From Mastigocoleus sp. MO_188.B34 (GTDB lineage Bacteria > Cyanobacteriota > Cyanobacteriia > Cyanobacteriales > Nostocaceae), in the NCBI RefSeq assembly GCF_030065675.1, contig NZ_JASJDK010000043.1, positions 1 through 58,033 on the forward strand: a stretch of 58,033 nucleotides of DNA, written 5' to 3'. The position numbers and the translations under genes are program-made. Position 1 is the first letter of the stretch; each line of letters starts with the position of its first letter. The notes beneath the pieces were generated by a model. The model did not search any database, was not told the origin of the DNA, and worked only from the letters and a program-made list of their open reading frames with translations. Of the stretch, positions 1 through 8,738 are shown piece after piece.

Positions 1-179
1 CACACACACCAGATTGATTTGGGTGTTTATAGATTATCGTGTTTTTGTATCCCTCAACTCAAAATTGACAGACTACTAGTACTCGACCGGGGAAAGTAAA
101 AATGTCAACAAAAATGGTTTTTCATCTCTTTTTTACCAAATTCCCAATTTCTAATCCCAAATCCCCAACTCGACACTAT

Positions 180-310
180 TTTCCAAACTCCCCACACTCC
201 CACACTCCCACACTCCCACACTCCCACACTCCCCACACTTCCCACACCCCCCATACTTCCCACACTTCCCACACTTCCCAAACTCCCTACACTCCCCACA
301 CTTTCGCCGA
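180..310. repeat. Tandem short repeat (CCCACACT-type STRR)
   Basis: The region is built from tandem copies of CCCACACTC/CCCACACTTC variants and runs up to 12 bases before the ATG at 322. The same family occurs in inverse orientation at about 29555-29625. Units of 7-9 bases without spacers rule out a CRISPR array. It reads as an open frame of His-Thr-Pro/Ser repeats, but that is a by-product of the repeat. Confidence 0.85.
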
Positions 311-321
311 TCCCAATCCCC

Positions 322-960
322 ATGACTGATGCATTTTTCCATGAACAACTACATCGTACCCCTGCACTAATGGGAAAGTTAAGAGATTTTCCTGTTACTA
401 TCTGTGGTGCGGGAGCTTTGGGTGCAAACCTGACCGAAAATCTTGCTCGTTCCGGGTTTAGTAAATTGCGGGTAATTGATAAAGACAGAATTGAAGAGCG
501 CAATCTTTCAACCCAACCCTACTATCGTTCTGATGTAGGAGCATATAAAGCCAAAATTCTTACTAACAGCTTATATCGGGCTTTGGGTATTGCAGTAGAT
601 GGACGTTCCCAGGAACTTACTCCAATCAATGTAAAACAATTATTAAATGGAAGTGCTCTTGTCATTGATTGCTTCGATAATAGTATCGCTCGTCAAATAG
701 TCACAGATTACTGTGCTACTCATATACCTTGTCTTCACGTAGGTTTAGCAAGCGACTACGCAGAAATCATTTGGAATCAAAGCTATCGCGTACCGACATC
801 AGCTAACGATGATGTCTGCGACTATCCCTTAGCCCGAAACTTGGTTCTTTTGACTGTCGCAGTTGCTTGTGAAGTGATTACAAGTTTTGTCAGTAGCGAA
901 CAACAGAAAAGTTTTACCGTTACCCTCACTGATTTTGCGATCAAGGCTTTTGACTTGTGA
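322..960 (+). CDS. ThiF/E1-like adenylating-family protein
   Basis: This 212-residue protein has the N-terminal Rossmann fold of the ThiF/MoeB/E1 superfamily. A glycine-rich nucleotide loop (ICGAGALGANLTENLARSG) lies at residues 28-46, the acidic strand VIDKDRIEERNLSTQ follows, and then VIDCFDN. Family members adenylate the C-terminus of a small sulfur-carrier or ubiquitin-like protein. The usual paired CxxC zinc motifs of MoeB/ThiF are not evident, though a single Cys precedes the last helix (DDVCDYPLARN). No ThiS- or MoaD-like carrier gene is adjacent, so the substrate is unknown. The ATG at 322 has no clear Shine-Dalgarno sequence and directly follows the repeat tract. Family assignment is firm; function is not. 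Confidence 0.8.
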   Translation: MTDAFFHEQLHRTPALMGKLRDFPVTICGAGALGANLTENLARSGFSKLRVIDKDRIEERNLSTQPYYRSDVGAYKAKILTNSLYRALGIAVDGRSQELTPINVKQLLNGSALVIDCFDNSIARQIVTDYCATHIPCLHVGLASDYAEIIWNQSYRVPTSANDDVCDYPLARNLVLLTVAVACEVITSFVSSEQQKSFTVTLTDFAIKAFDL

Positions 961-1103
961 GGTTTTGACTTATGAAGCAGGAAAAATCTTCGAATAAAAG
1001 AAATTGTAGATCTACGACATATGCCATAATCTATTAAGTTTTAGTCTTAATAATTAAAATTTAGTCCTAATAATTAAGAAATTATAGAGGAAAATCAAAG
1101 GCT

Positions 1104-1352
1104 ATGGAGGAAAATCAGCAAAAACAGCGTCGCACAGCTGCTCAAGAATTTGAAGAATCTTTAGAGCAGTTACAAAACATTCTGCAGGAAGATGAGAATA
1201 CAGAAGAAGAAAATACTCATTCAATTAGCGACACTACAAATAATGGCAAAGTAACTGATAACTCCTCCGGTATTGACTTAGCAAGTTGGGAAGATGCTGT
1301 TGCTGATATAGAACAATATTTGGAAAATAAAAATAAGGATAAGAATAAGTAG
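1104..1352 (+). CDS. Small acidic conserved hypothetical protein
   Basis: This 82-residue protein is rich in Glu, Gln and Asp. A helical N-terminal segment (QEFEESLEQLQNILQ) and a C-terminal segment (SWEDAVADIEQYLE) are separated by a low-complexity Asn/Thr/Ser linker. It starts at the ATG after an A-rich stretch and ends in a Lys/Asn tail. I recognise no domain. The composition suggests a soluble, possibly coiled-coil adaptor or accessory protein; that is inference only. It lies 143 bases after the ThiF-like gene on the same strand and could be co-transcribed. Confidence 0.6.
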   Translation: MEENQQKQRRTAAQEFEESLEQLQNILQEDENTEEENTHSISDTTNNGKVTDNSSGIDLASWEDAVADIEQYLENKNKDKNK

Positions 1353-1436
1353 ATTGGTGATGAGTAATGAGTAATGAGTAACTGGTAACTTTAGCCCGTA
1401 AGGGCGTACGTGGTGTTAGCCATAAATTGATAACTG

Positions 1437-2072
1437 TTAACGTGACAGATGTGATGTAGATACACCATTCAACCAGATCTCTGAATTACGACATTCTAAC
1501 TTGACAATTCCACAGTTAGGAATCCTTAAAGACTTGATAAAAGCTTGAAATTCTTCCATTGTTTTAGAGTTGATTTCTACAGCATTGCTAAGCATTAACC
1601 ACAAAAATGCTCTGATAAATGTTTCGTGTGTAAAAACTGCAGTAAATTCTTCCTCCAATCGATATATTTTTTGCCGAAAATCTTGTACTCGCTGTATCAT
1701 ATCTGCGAATGACTCTGCACCGATACCATCAACATAGTTTGGATCGCACCTTTCCCAGTAAGATTCCGACATTGGAAGTCTTTCTTTTGCTGTTGTGTTA
1801 TGACGTCGGTCAAGGCTAAGGTAGGTAAATTCATGTACTAACCATTCTGTTTGAGGAGTAGAAGTAAAGCGCTCAACAGTAGGTTGTGCTGTTTGCTTGG
1901 TACGAATGTAAGGCGAAGTGACAATCAAAGAAGGTGCTTGGGTAAACGCTGAAACAGCTTTTTTTGCTTGTTGGTGTCCTTTCTCTGTCAGGTTGATTAA
2001 AGCAACATCAGAAGTTGGTAAACCAGCGTTAGCTTCAGACTCTCCATGTCTAATTAACCAGATTGATATCAT
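1437..2072 (-). CDS. Histidine phosphatase (phosphoglycerate mutase-like) family protein
   Basis: This 211-residue protein opens with IWLIRHGESEAN, the RHG signature of the histidine phosphatase superfamily, whose His is the phospho-acceptor. LIVTSPYIRTKQTA supplies the typical downstream Arg, and FTHETFIRAFLWL supplies the second catalytic His. Members remove phosphate from small metabolites or proteins; the substrate cannot be told from sequence. Start is the ATG at 2072. It is convergent with the small acidic gene, and the gap between them holds GAGTAATGAGTAA-type short repeats. Confidence 0.85.
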   Translation of the reverse strand: MISIWLIRHGESEANAGLPTSDVALINLTEKGHQQAKKAVSAFTQAPSLIVTSPYIRTKQTAQPTVERFTSTPQTEWLVHEFTYLSLDRRHNTTAKERLPMSESYWERCDPNYVDGIGAESFADMIQRVQDFRQKIYRLEEEFTAVFTHETFIRAFLWLMLSNAVEINSKTMEEFQAFIKSLRIPNCGIVKLECRNSEIWLNGVSTSHLSR

Positions 2073-3521
2073 CGCAGGAATTCACTATTTTTATTCTTAG
2101 TTAGATTATCCCTTTAGTAGATGACTTAACTAGGAAAAAGACTACATTTACGGATATTATCCGATGATTTTTGCTACAGGATAAAAAACCCATGCATCAC
2201 ATCCGATCAAAATTCAGACAAATTTCTAATGAAAATTGAGATTTCAGGAAAAAACTCTATAACGTGGTAAAAGACAGTAATAGATTGAAATTAGTCAAAT
2301 GCTGTAAATATTTATGATTTTCCCCTAAAGGTTTAAGTTTTATTTTGTAAATAATTCTGTAATCGAGATAAATTTTCTATTCTTTTTATGGCACTTGCAT
2401 TTAGTGAATTGTCATAGATTATTTATCATAAATATATTTTATACCAATCTCAAAAAAAAACTGCTACACATCAATTATTCCAATCTGTTCCCTGTTCCCC
2501 CTTCCCTGTCTTGCTTGCACGCACCTACCTACGGTGAACAGCATTCCCACCCTCGGACGCGGCAAAGCGGAACGGGTTAGCTTCGCCGGATTACGTCTAT
2601 CGGCGGCGGTCTGACCCCTGTTCCCTTTTATAAAAAAAGTGTAGCCATATTAAAGGAAATTGGTATTATTTTAAATCAGCTCAAATCTTGAAGAATATAC
2701 AAAGATTAGAAACCATGTATTGAAACTATTTTATCTAGGTGTAATATATTTATTAGTGACAAGAGTAGGAATAACTAAAAAATTATACTGAATATTAATT
2801 TATCGCTTATTTTCTTGAAATGTCAGCCAATTTTTTGAAAAAGTGATCTGATGTTCAACATCAAATCTACAGAGACGTTTTCTAACTCCGTTTAAAGTTT
2901 ATGAAATCTTCACGATCTTTTTTTCAGCATGCAATAAGGAAGAAATATCAACTTCCTTTAGTATTCCCAATAGCTTGAGGGAGTAAAAAATTAGTTAAAA
3001 ATTATTGCTCCAATACTACTACTATTTTCATGGTGGTAAATATGGTGGTAAATATAGTCTTACAGCTTGAATTTGTGATCGCTCTGTAAATTTTTATTTA
3101 TTTTAAAGACTTGAATATTTAATTCATTATCAAGTCTTTTGCTTCAAAAAAAAGATTTTTTACCTCCAAGTGATATTCTCAGCTATCGCTTAATTGATAT
3201 TGAGGAAATATCCATGCTTTCTCTCGATCTAATAGCGATTGTTGAAAAAACTTTTTAAAACATAAATTCACTTAAAAGCATTAAATCAATTACTTAAATT
3301 TTCTGAAATAGTACTCATACAACTTAAATTAAAAGATAAAGGTTTGGGGCATAACGCAACCAATTACTTATACTTGCAGTAATATTTATTACAAAATACA
3401 AGATTTTGCTTCTACCAAAGCTCCATTAACTGACTGAAGAGCTTGTATAAGTTACTAAAATTTGCTTTTAAGATCGATTGTCATTTTCATTCATTTTCAA
3501 TAATTTTAAAGATTTAACCCA
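2073..3521. other. Long AT-rich intergenic region with a GC-richer repeat patch
   Basis: About 1.45 kb with no convincing gene. At about 2485-2635 a patch of TTCCCTG-type heptamers flanks a GC-rich stretch of short palindrome-like words (CGGACGCGGC, CGGCGGCGG) typical of dispersed cyanobacterial repeats. The rest is AT-rich and probably carries the divergent promoters of the phosphatase and peroxidase genes. A short direct repeat of ATGGTGGTAAAT lies at about 3030-3055. Confidence 0.6.
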
Positions 3522-5768
3522 ATGCAACATCAAATCTTTTTCAATAACCCTTTCTTAAATAATGATTTTGAAGTTCAATCTTTTGATGGGACTGGAAACA
3601 ATCTGCAGAACCCTGAATATGGAGTGACTGATAGTGCTCTGGTAGATATTGCACCACTTAATTATGGTGACGGTTTCTCTACTCCCACAGGAGAAGACCG
3701 TCCCAACCCACGGGAAATTAGTAACGCTATTTCTCAGCAAAATGAAGATATTTTCGATCCTAGAGGACTGACTAACTTTATTTGGGCTTGGGGACAGTTT
3801 CTTGACCACGATCTCAGCCTAACTCCTGAAGATGGAAGTAAGCCTGTTTCTATTCCAGTACCTGCAGGCGATCCTTTTTTAGACCCACAAAATACAGGTA
3901 ATGTAGTTATTGAACTTAATGATTCTCAAGTCATTGAAGGTACCGGGACTGGTGACAATAATCCCAAACAATTACCCAACGTTATTACTGCTTGGATCGA
4001 TGGCTCCAATGTATATGGCTCTGATGAAAAGCGTGCTGATTTCTTGCGTTCTTTTGAGGGAGGTAAACTCAAGACTAGTGAAGGTGACTTATTACGATTT
4101 AATTTACCCGCAGATAAGGGTGGTGTAGAAAATGATAATCCCACCCGCCAAGTTCCTACAGATTTATTTGTTGCAGGAGATGTCCGAGCGAATGAAAATG
4201 CCGTACTATCATCGGTTCACACCCTCTTCGTAAGAGAACATAACTGTATTGCAACAAAGCTTGAGGAAATAAATCCAGAATGGACTGACGAGCAACTATT
4301 TCAACGCGCCCGTCAAATTAATATAGCCCAAATGCAATCAATTACTTTTAATGAGTATATTCCAGCATTATTGGGTGACAATGCTTTACCTGAATACACA
4401 GGTTATAACTCCGAGGTCAACCCTGGTATTACTCGTGCATTCAGTACTGCAGCATTTCGTTTAGGTCATACTCAACTTAGTTCAAATATTGTCCGCTTAG
4501 ATACTGAAGGTGAGGTTATTCCGAAAGGAAATCTCACTTTAAGTGAAGTCTTCTTTCCAGGTTCTGGAGTTCTTCAAGAAGCTGGGATCGATCCGATTCT
4601 TAGAGGTATTTCTTCTTCCCAAAGCCAACAGGTGGATAATGAAATCATTGATGATGTGCGTAACCTGTTATTTGGTATGGGTCCAAGAGGTTCTGTCAGC
4701 GCCAGGGATTTAGCAGCAATTAATATTCAACGCGGACGACTCAATGGCTTGGCTGATTACAATACAGTTAGAGAAGCCTTTGGTTTATTTCGCGTGACTA
4801 GTTTTGCAGAGATTACCTCTGACCAAGAGAAACAAAATACTTTACAAGAATTATATGGTAACGTAGATAACATCGATTTTTTTGTCGGTATGCTAGCTGA
4901 AGACTTACTACCTAATGCTAGTGTTGGCGAGAGTGTATATGCTGTCCTCAGTTACCAATTTCAAGTCTTACGAGATGGCGATCGCTTTTACTATGAAAAT
5001 GTCTTCACGCCAGAAGAAATTGAAATCATAGAAAACACTCGTCTAGCGGATATCATTAAGCGAAATACCGATACAACTATCATTCAGGACAACGTTTTTT
5101 CTCTCGTTAATAAAGGTACATCTAATGATGATATTCTCAACGGTGGTTTAGGTAACGACACTATTTCCGGTTTGAGAGGCGATGACCTTATTCATGGTTA
5201 TGCGGGTGAAGACAGCCTCAATGGTAATGCTGGAGATGACATTCTCAAAGGCGGAAAAGGAAACGATATTCTCAAGGGTGGTAAAGATGATGATATTCTT
5301 TACGGTAACCAGGGGGATGATAGTCTTTACGGGAATCAAGGAGACGATATTCTCAAAGGTGGTAAAGGAAACGACACCCTGAAAGGTGGTAAAGGAGATG
5401 ATATCCTCAAGGGTGGAAAAGGAGACGATCTTCTTTATGGGGGTGGAGGAGACGATCGCCTTGATGGCTATTCTACAGGTGGCACAGAATATGACACTCT
5501 AGTTGGCGGAAATGGATTTGACACCTTCGTTCTGGGTGATTTTTCTGGAGCTTATTACCAGGGTGAAAGTTACGCAACTATCCAAGATTGGGATTACAAA
5601 CGTGATTTTATTGAAGTCGGTGGAAATTCCGAACAATACTCTCTTGGTTTTGATAATTTAAGTGGTAGTTCTGAATCTGATACTTTGATTTACTTCCAAG
5701 ATGATTTGATTGGTGTTATTGAAGATTCAACAAATGTCAACATTTTCCGAGACTTCTTTGTTATCTAA
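3522..5768 (+). CDS. Animal-type haem peroxidase with C-terminal RTX calcium-binding repeats
   Basis: This 748-residue protein has two parts. Residues 1 to about 520 are an animal-type (peroxidase-cyclooxygenase superfamily) haem peroxidase: WGQFLDHDLSLT carries the distal haem Asp95 and His96, and AFRLGHTQ carries the proximal His316. Residues about 535-655 hold roughly a dozen RTX nonapeptides of the GGxGxDxLx type, which bind Ca2+ and mark proteins exported by type I secretion. The 95-residue tail resembles RTX C-terminal ends. No N-terminal signal peptide is present, consistent with type I export. Bacterial members with calcium repeats have been called peroxicins. Likely role (inference): extracellular peroxide or hypohalite chemistry, in defence or matrix cross-linking. 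No secretion genes are nearby. Confidence 0.93.
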   Translation: MQHQIFFNNPFLNNDFEVQSFDGTGNNLQNPEYGVTDSALVDIAPLNYGDGFSTPTGEDRPNPREISNAISQQNEDIFDPRGLTNFIWAWGQFLDHDLSLTPEDGSKPVSIPVPAGDPFLDPQNTGNVVIELNDSQVIEGTGTGDNNPKQLPNVITAWIDGSNVYGSDEKRADFLRSFEGGKLKTSEGDLLRFNLPADKGGVENDNPTRQVPTDLFVAGDVRANENAVLSSVHTLFVREHNCIATKLEEINPEWTDEQLFQRARQINIAQMQSITFNEYIPALLGDNALPEYTGYNSEVNPGITRAFSTAAFRLGHTQLSSNIVRLDTEGEVIPKGNLTLSEVFFPGSGVLQEAGIDPILRGISSSQSQQVDNEIIDDVRNLLFGMGPRGSVSARDLAAINIQRGRLNGLADYNTVREAFGLFRVTSFAEITSDQEKQNTLQELYGNVDNIDFFVGMLAEDLLPNASVGESVYAVLSYQFQVLRDGDRFYYENVFTPEEIEIIENTRLADIIKRNTDTTIIQDNVFSLVNKGTSNDDILNGGLGNDTISGLRGDDLIHGYAGEDSLNGNAGDDILKGGKGNDILKGGKDDDILYGNQGDDSLYGNQGDDILKGGKGNDTLKGGKGDDILKGGKGDDLLYGGGGDDRLDGYSTGGTEYDTLVGGNGFDTFVLGDFSGAYYQGESYATIQDWDYKRDFIEVGGNSEQYSLGFDNLSGSSESDTLIYFQDDLIGVIEDSTNVNIFRDFFVI

Positions 5769-5950
5769 AATTTAGTTAAGTTTAAGTTGTTCGACATTTA
5801 GTTTGAAATAAGAAATCAGACTGTAAAAGCATTACAGACACGCTCATTATTAAATTTAAGTGTGCAGTCAGCTTATCAGTCTAATCTTGAATTTTAAGAA
5901 AGGATTAAAGAACTAAAAATTCTATCATCACATCTCATTTGTTATTACAA

Positions 5951-6008
5951 AACTTACGCACTGACAAAGCACTTAAATCCTTATTTTTAGCTAGTGGGTG
6001 CGTAAGTT
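5951..6008. repeat. 11-bp perfect inverted repeat between convergent genes (MITE-like or terminator)
   Basis: AACTTACGCAC at 5951-5961 is repeated as its exact reverse complement at 5998-6008 around a 36-base AT-rich centre. It lies between the stop codons of the peroxidase and carbonic anhydrase genes. It could be a miniature mobile element or a shared bidirectional terminator; no clear target-site duplication is seen. Confidence 0.6.
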
Positions 6009-6149
6009 CTATCTTTTTAGAGATTGATTGATAAGTTGTTTCTAGTCCATATTTGAGATTTTGTTAGTTGTGGGAATGAGTCATATGAATCTGCATAATG
6101 AATCAAATACCCATCTTTTAGGTGTTTGAGCTTGTATGATATAACTAGT

Positions 6150-6938
6150 TTAATTTGAACCCAATAAAAATCTACGGTTTAAATTTTGAACTGGTCTTGC
6201 ATTAAGTGGAAATAATTTAGAAAATTTTTGTACTTGTGTGACCGAAACCTCAATTGGTTTTTTGTAAACAATCCAATTAACCTTTTCCGAACAAGGTGGT
6301 GTGGTCAAAGAGCCATAATATCGATAGAATTCTTTATCCGTTGGTAGCAATTCAGAAGCGTTAATTTCTACATTAGGAATTATTTGTTCTTTTCCTTTTT
6401 TCTCCGGTAAAACCTCCCAAATAGATTCTAAAGCTTTATTTGCTTTACCCTGTTTGAGAAATACACCTAATACAGCTAGAGACCCTTTTTCATTTTGGTG
6501 AACTAGATGTAGTTCCATTGGAAAATTTTGACTGTTAACTTTGTGCTCGCTGGGGTGATGAAAGTGAAATTGCACGAGCTTATAAGTTTCTCCATCTAAC
6601 TTCAGTACGCTTTCTGACTGATAATTAACTTGGATTGTGTGACCGTTATTAATAATCCGTAATGGAGAGCTTTGATAATCAATTTCCAACTGGTCGAGAT
6701 TAGCCTCAATAGGTGAGTTTATATCAATTGGTGATTGGGCTGTACCTAAATCACAAGAAGAAAATTCTGGTGATAATTTACCCCAGTTTTCAGGTCCTTC
6801 TTCACCGATATAACCCCAATGAGGCTTCTCTTTTTGTTTTGAAGCTACTACTAAATCACGAAAGTTCCAACCAAGGGAAATTGCTGTCACTCCAACAGCT
6901 CCGATTGACAAATCTCTTAGCAGTTTTCTTCTTTGCAT
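6150..6938 (-). CDS. ecaA: Alpha-class carbonic anhydrase, Tat-exported
   Basis: This 262-residue enzyme interconverts CO2 and bicarbonate at a zinc site. The three zinc ligands are His125 and His127 (QFHFHHPSEH) and His144 (MELHLVH). His100 (NNGHTIQVNY) matches the proton-shuttle His of mammalian enzymes. GTAQSPIDI and YRYYGSLTTPPCSE are also classic alpha-class motifs. The N-terminus MQRRKLLRDL followed by a hydrophobic stretch is a twin-arginine export signal, so the enzyme should act in the periplasm. It matches the EcaA type known from Anabaena and Synechococcus. It is convergent with the RTX peroxidase gene. Confidence 0.93.
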   Translation of the reverse strand: MQRRKLLRDLSIGAVGVTAISLGWNFRDLVVASKQKEKPHWGYIGEEGPENWGKLSPEFSSCDLGTAQSPIDINSPIEANLDQLEIDYQSSPLRIINNGHTIQVNYQSESVLKLDGETYKLVQFHFHHPSEHKVNSQNFPMELHLVHQNEKGSLAVLGVFLKQGKANKALESIWEVLPEKKGKEQIIPNVEINASELLPTDKEFYRYYGSLTTPPCSEKVNWIVYKKPIEVSVTQVQKFSKLFPLNARPVQNLNRRFLLGSN

Positions 6939-7583
6939 ATGTCTTAAGCTCCAATGTTTAGTTCTTTTGGTGCTGTGTATCGCCTACAACTTCAAATACT
7001 ATTTATTCGGAAAATAACATATGAGTCTAAGAACATTTTTAAAATTCACTGAATTGTAACTGAAGGTCAAAATTGTGACTTAAGTTAAATCAGAAACATA
7101 TATTTATTTCTGAAATACGGCAACTTGATCGATTTAATAATTTATGAGGGATGTTGATTGCTCATATGTACCTGAATTATTAGTATTTGACAACTTGCAA
7201 ATATATACATAGTTTCTTACCTTTTGAGACCTTAAGCACAATTTAGCAAGTAGTATAAAGCACTTTACTATCAGTGTCTAAAATTTTTATATTTATTAAC
7301 TTTGTAACTTTAGTTACCTTGAGTCTGTTTTGTAATATACCTCACTTGGTATCTGATGAATCAGAAATATATTGAAATGATGATATTTAAATTATACTGA
7401 GTAGGGAAATTGATAAAATTGCTAGCTAAATATATGCAGAGGCTACCTATAGGATGTGAAACATCTTTTGATGACGATTATTCTATATTGTCTATTTTCT
7501 ATATGGCTTACAAGTAAATAGATAGACTTTGATTTTTATCACCCTACTCTTAAGATTTACAGATCGGAGTTCTAAAACCTATT
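6939..7583. other. AT-rich intergenic region
   Basis: About 645 bases between the carbonic anhydrase start and the end of the next minus-strand gene. I see no gene, strong hairpin or repeat family. It presumably contains the ecaA promoter. Confidence 0.5.
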
Positions 7584-7907
7584 CTAGCTAATGCTTGCTA
7601 AAAATTTATCAGTTTCTTGATGCTTGGTAAAAGTGTAAATTTCGTCTAACTTATCCAATGGTGTAATCATCACACCAACCTTAGGAGCATTTCTCAGATC
7701 TACAAGTAAAAAATACTTCCCCTTGCCTTGGTATTTTTTTGTAAGTTCACAAAGAGAAGTTTTTATGTAGTAATCTTCATCTTCTGTTACATGATGATGG
7801 AAAACTATATTGACATTATCGTCAAAATAAACTTCTCCTGAGTAAATATTCTTTCTGATATTAACAGTTATCTTAACGGGAAATATTTCTGTTTGAATTA
7901 TGGGCAT
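7584..7907 (-). CDS. Hypothetical protein
   Basis: About 107 residues from the ATG at 7907; an in-frame GTG at 7937 would give 117. Neither start has a strong ribosome binding site. The sequence alternates beta-like segments (EIFPVKITVNIR, NIVFHHHVTED, GKYFLLVDLRNAPKVGVMI) with a helical C-terminus, suggesting a small alpha/beta domain. I do not recognise the family. It stands alone between AT-rich spacers. Confidence 0.5.
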   Translation of the reverse strand: MPIIQTEIFPVKITVNIRKNIYSGEVYFDDNVNIVFHHHVTEDEDYYIKTSLCELTKKYQGKGKYFLLVDLRNAPKVGVMITPLDKLDEIYTFTKHQETDKFLASIS

Positions 7908-8137
7908 AGCTTTGAAATGATTCTGATAGGTCTGCACAAAAATATATTTATTGTCTGAGCATTTATTGTTTGAATGATGAATCTAAACCTTGAGCACATC
8001 TAGATTCGTAATGCACCTTCAGATAAAAACTCAGGTTTTCAAAATGGGTGTAGCTTAAGAAAATAAATTAACAAAGCTGTAACGCATTATTTTATTTGAA
8101 AAAACGTTACAACTATCAATTGAGAAATCAATCTTAC

Positions 8138-8566
8138 TTAAGCTTTCAACTCAAGATTGTGTTCTTTAGCAATTTGAGCCAGCTTCTCAAACTGTTGTTG
8201 TGAGGCTTGCTTGATTAACTCATCAGCTTGTTGGGGGTCGTTACCTTCTGATGGAAATAAGTATTTAACATACAGCGAAATAAAATCAGCCATTGCAGCT
8301 GCTCCTGATAAACCATGTCTGTCGACAAGTTTTCCTGCAGATACTGCAGCTAAACCATCTCTGATCGGGTTATTTTTCACCTGTAAAAATTGGTCTACAA
8401 GTTGGTAGATATATTCATTTGCGGAAAGATTTTCCAATTTACTTTCATTGGGAGTAAATTCATATCCAGCTTCTTTTGCTTGTTCTAAAACACACCATTG
8501 AGTAAATTCCTGGAGTGCGACATCAGGAAGAATAGAGAGATGTTGATGTAATGCTAATTCAGACAC
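8138..8566 (-). CDS. Hypothetical helical protein downstream of hupL
   Basis: This 142-residue, mostly helical protein starts at a GTG (8566). Segments such as ALQEFTQWCVLEQAKEAGYEF and QADELIKQASQQQFEKLAQIAKEH look amphipathic; there is no signal peptide or membrane span. It lies 172 bases downstream of hupL on the same strand, but a 17-bp inverted repeat intervenes, so co-transcription with hupSL is uncertain. The family is not recognised. Confidence 0.6.
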   Translation of the reverse strand: MSELALHQHLSILPDVALQEFTQWCVLEQAKEAGYEFTPNESKLENLSANEYIYQLVDQFLQVKNNPIRDGLAAVSAGKLVDRHGLSGAAAMADFISLYVKYLFPSEGNDPQQADELIKQASQQQFEKLAQIAKEHNLELKA

Positions 8567-8621
8567 AGGTTTATAGTTTACAGTGTAGATTTTTGAAGTG
8601 AGAATTCAGGAGTCAGAAGTC

Positions 8622-8675
8622 GTAGAGACGCGACAGAGCCTGCGGCGTCGGCGTTAGCCTCTGTCGCGTCTCTAC
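8622..8675. repeat. 17-bp perfect inverted repeat (TAGAGACGCG family)
   Basis: GTAGAGACGCGACAGAG (8622-8638) is followed after 20 bases by its exact reverse complement (8659-8675). The core GTAGAGACGCG word belongs to a dispersed palindromic repeat common in cyanobacterial genomes. Sitting 64 bases after the hupL stop, it may act as the hupSL terminator, although no T-run follows on the minus strand. Confidence 0.75.
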
Positions 8676-8738
8676 AGAAGTCAGCTACAAGGAGAACTTA
8701 TTTTCTGTTGGGCTCACTTGCAAGCTGGAATCAAACTA

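Noticed and set aside
180-310. CRISPR array
   Set aside because: Units are 7-9 bases with no unique spacers; this is an STRR tract.
2395-2580. 61-residue open frame in the long spacer
   Set aside because: It spans AT-rich DNA and a repeat patch and shows no conserved features.
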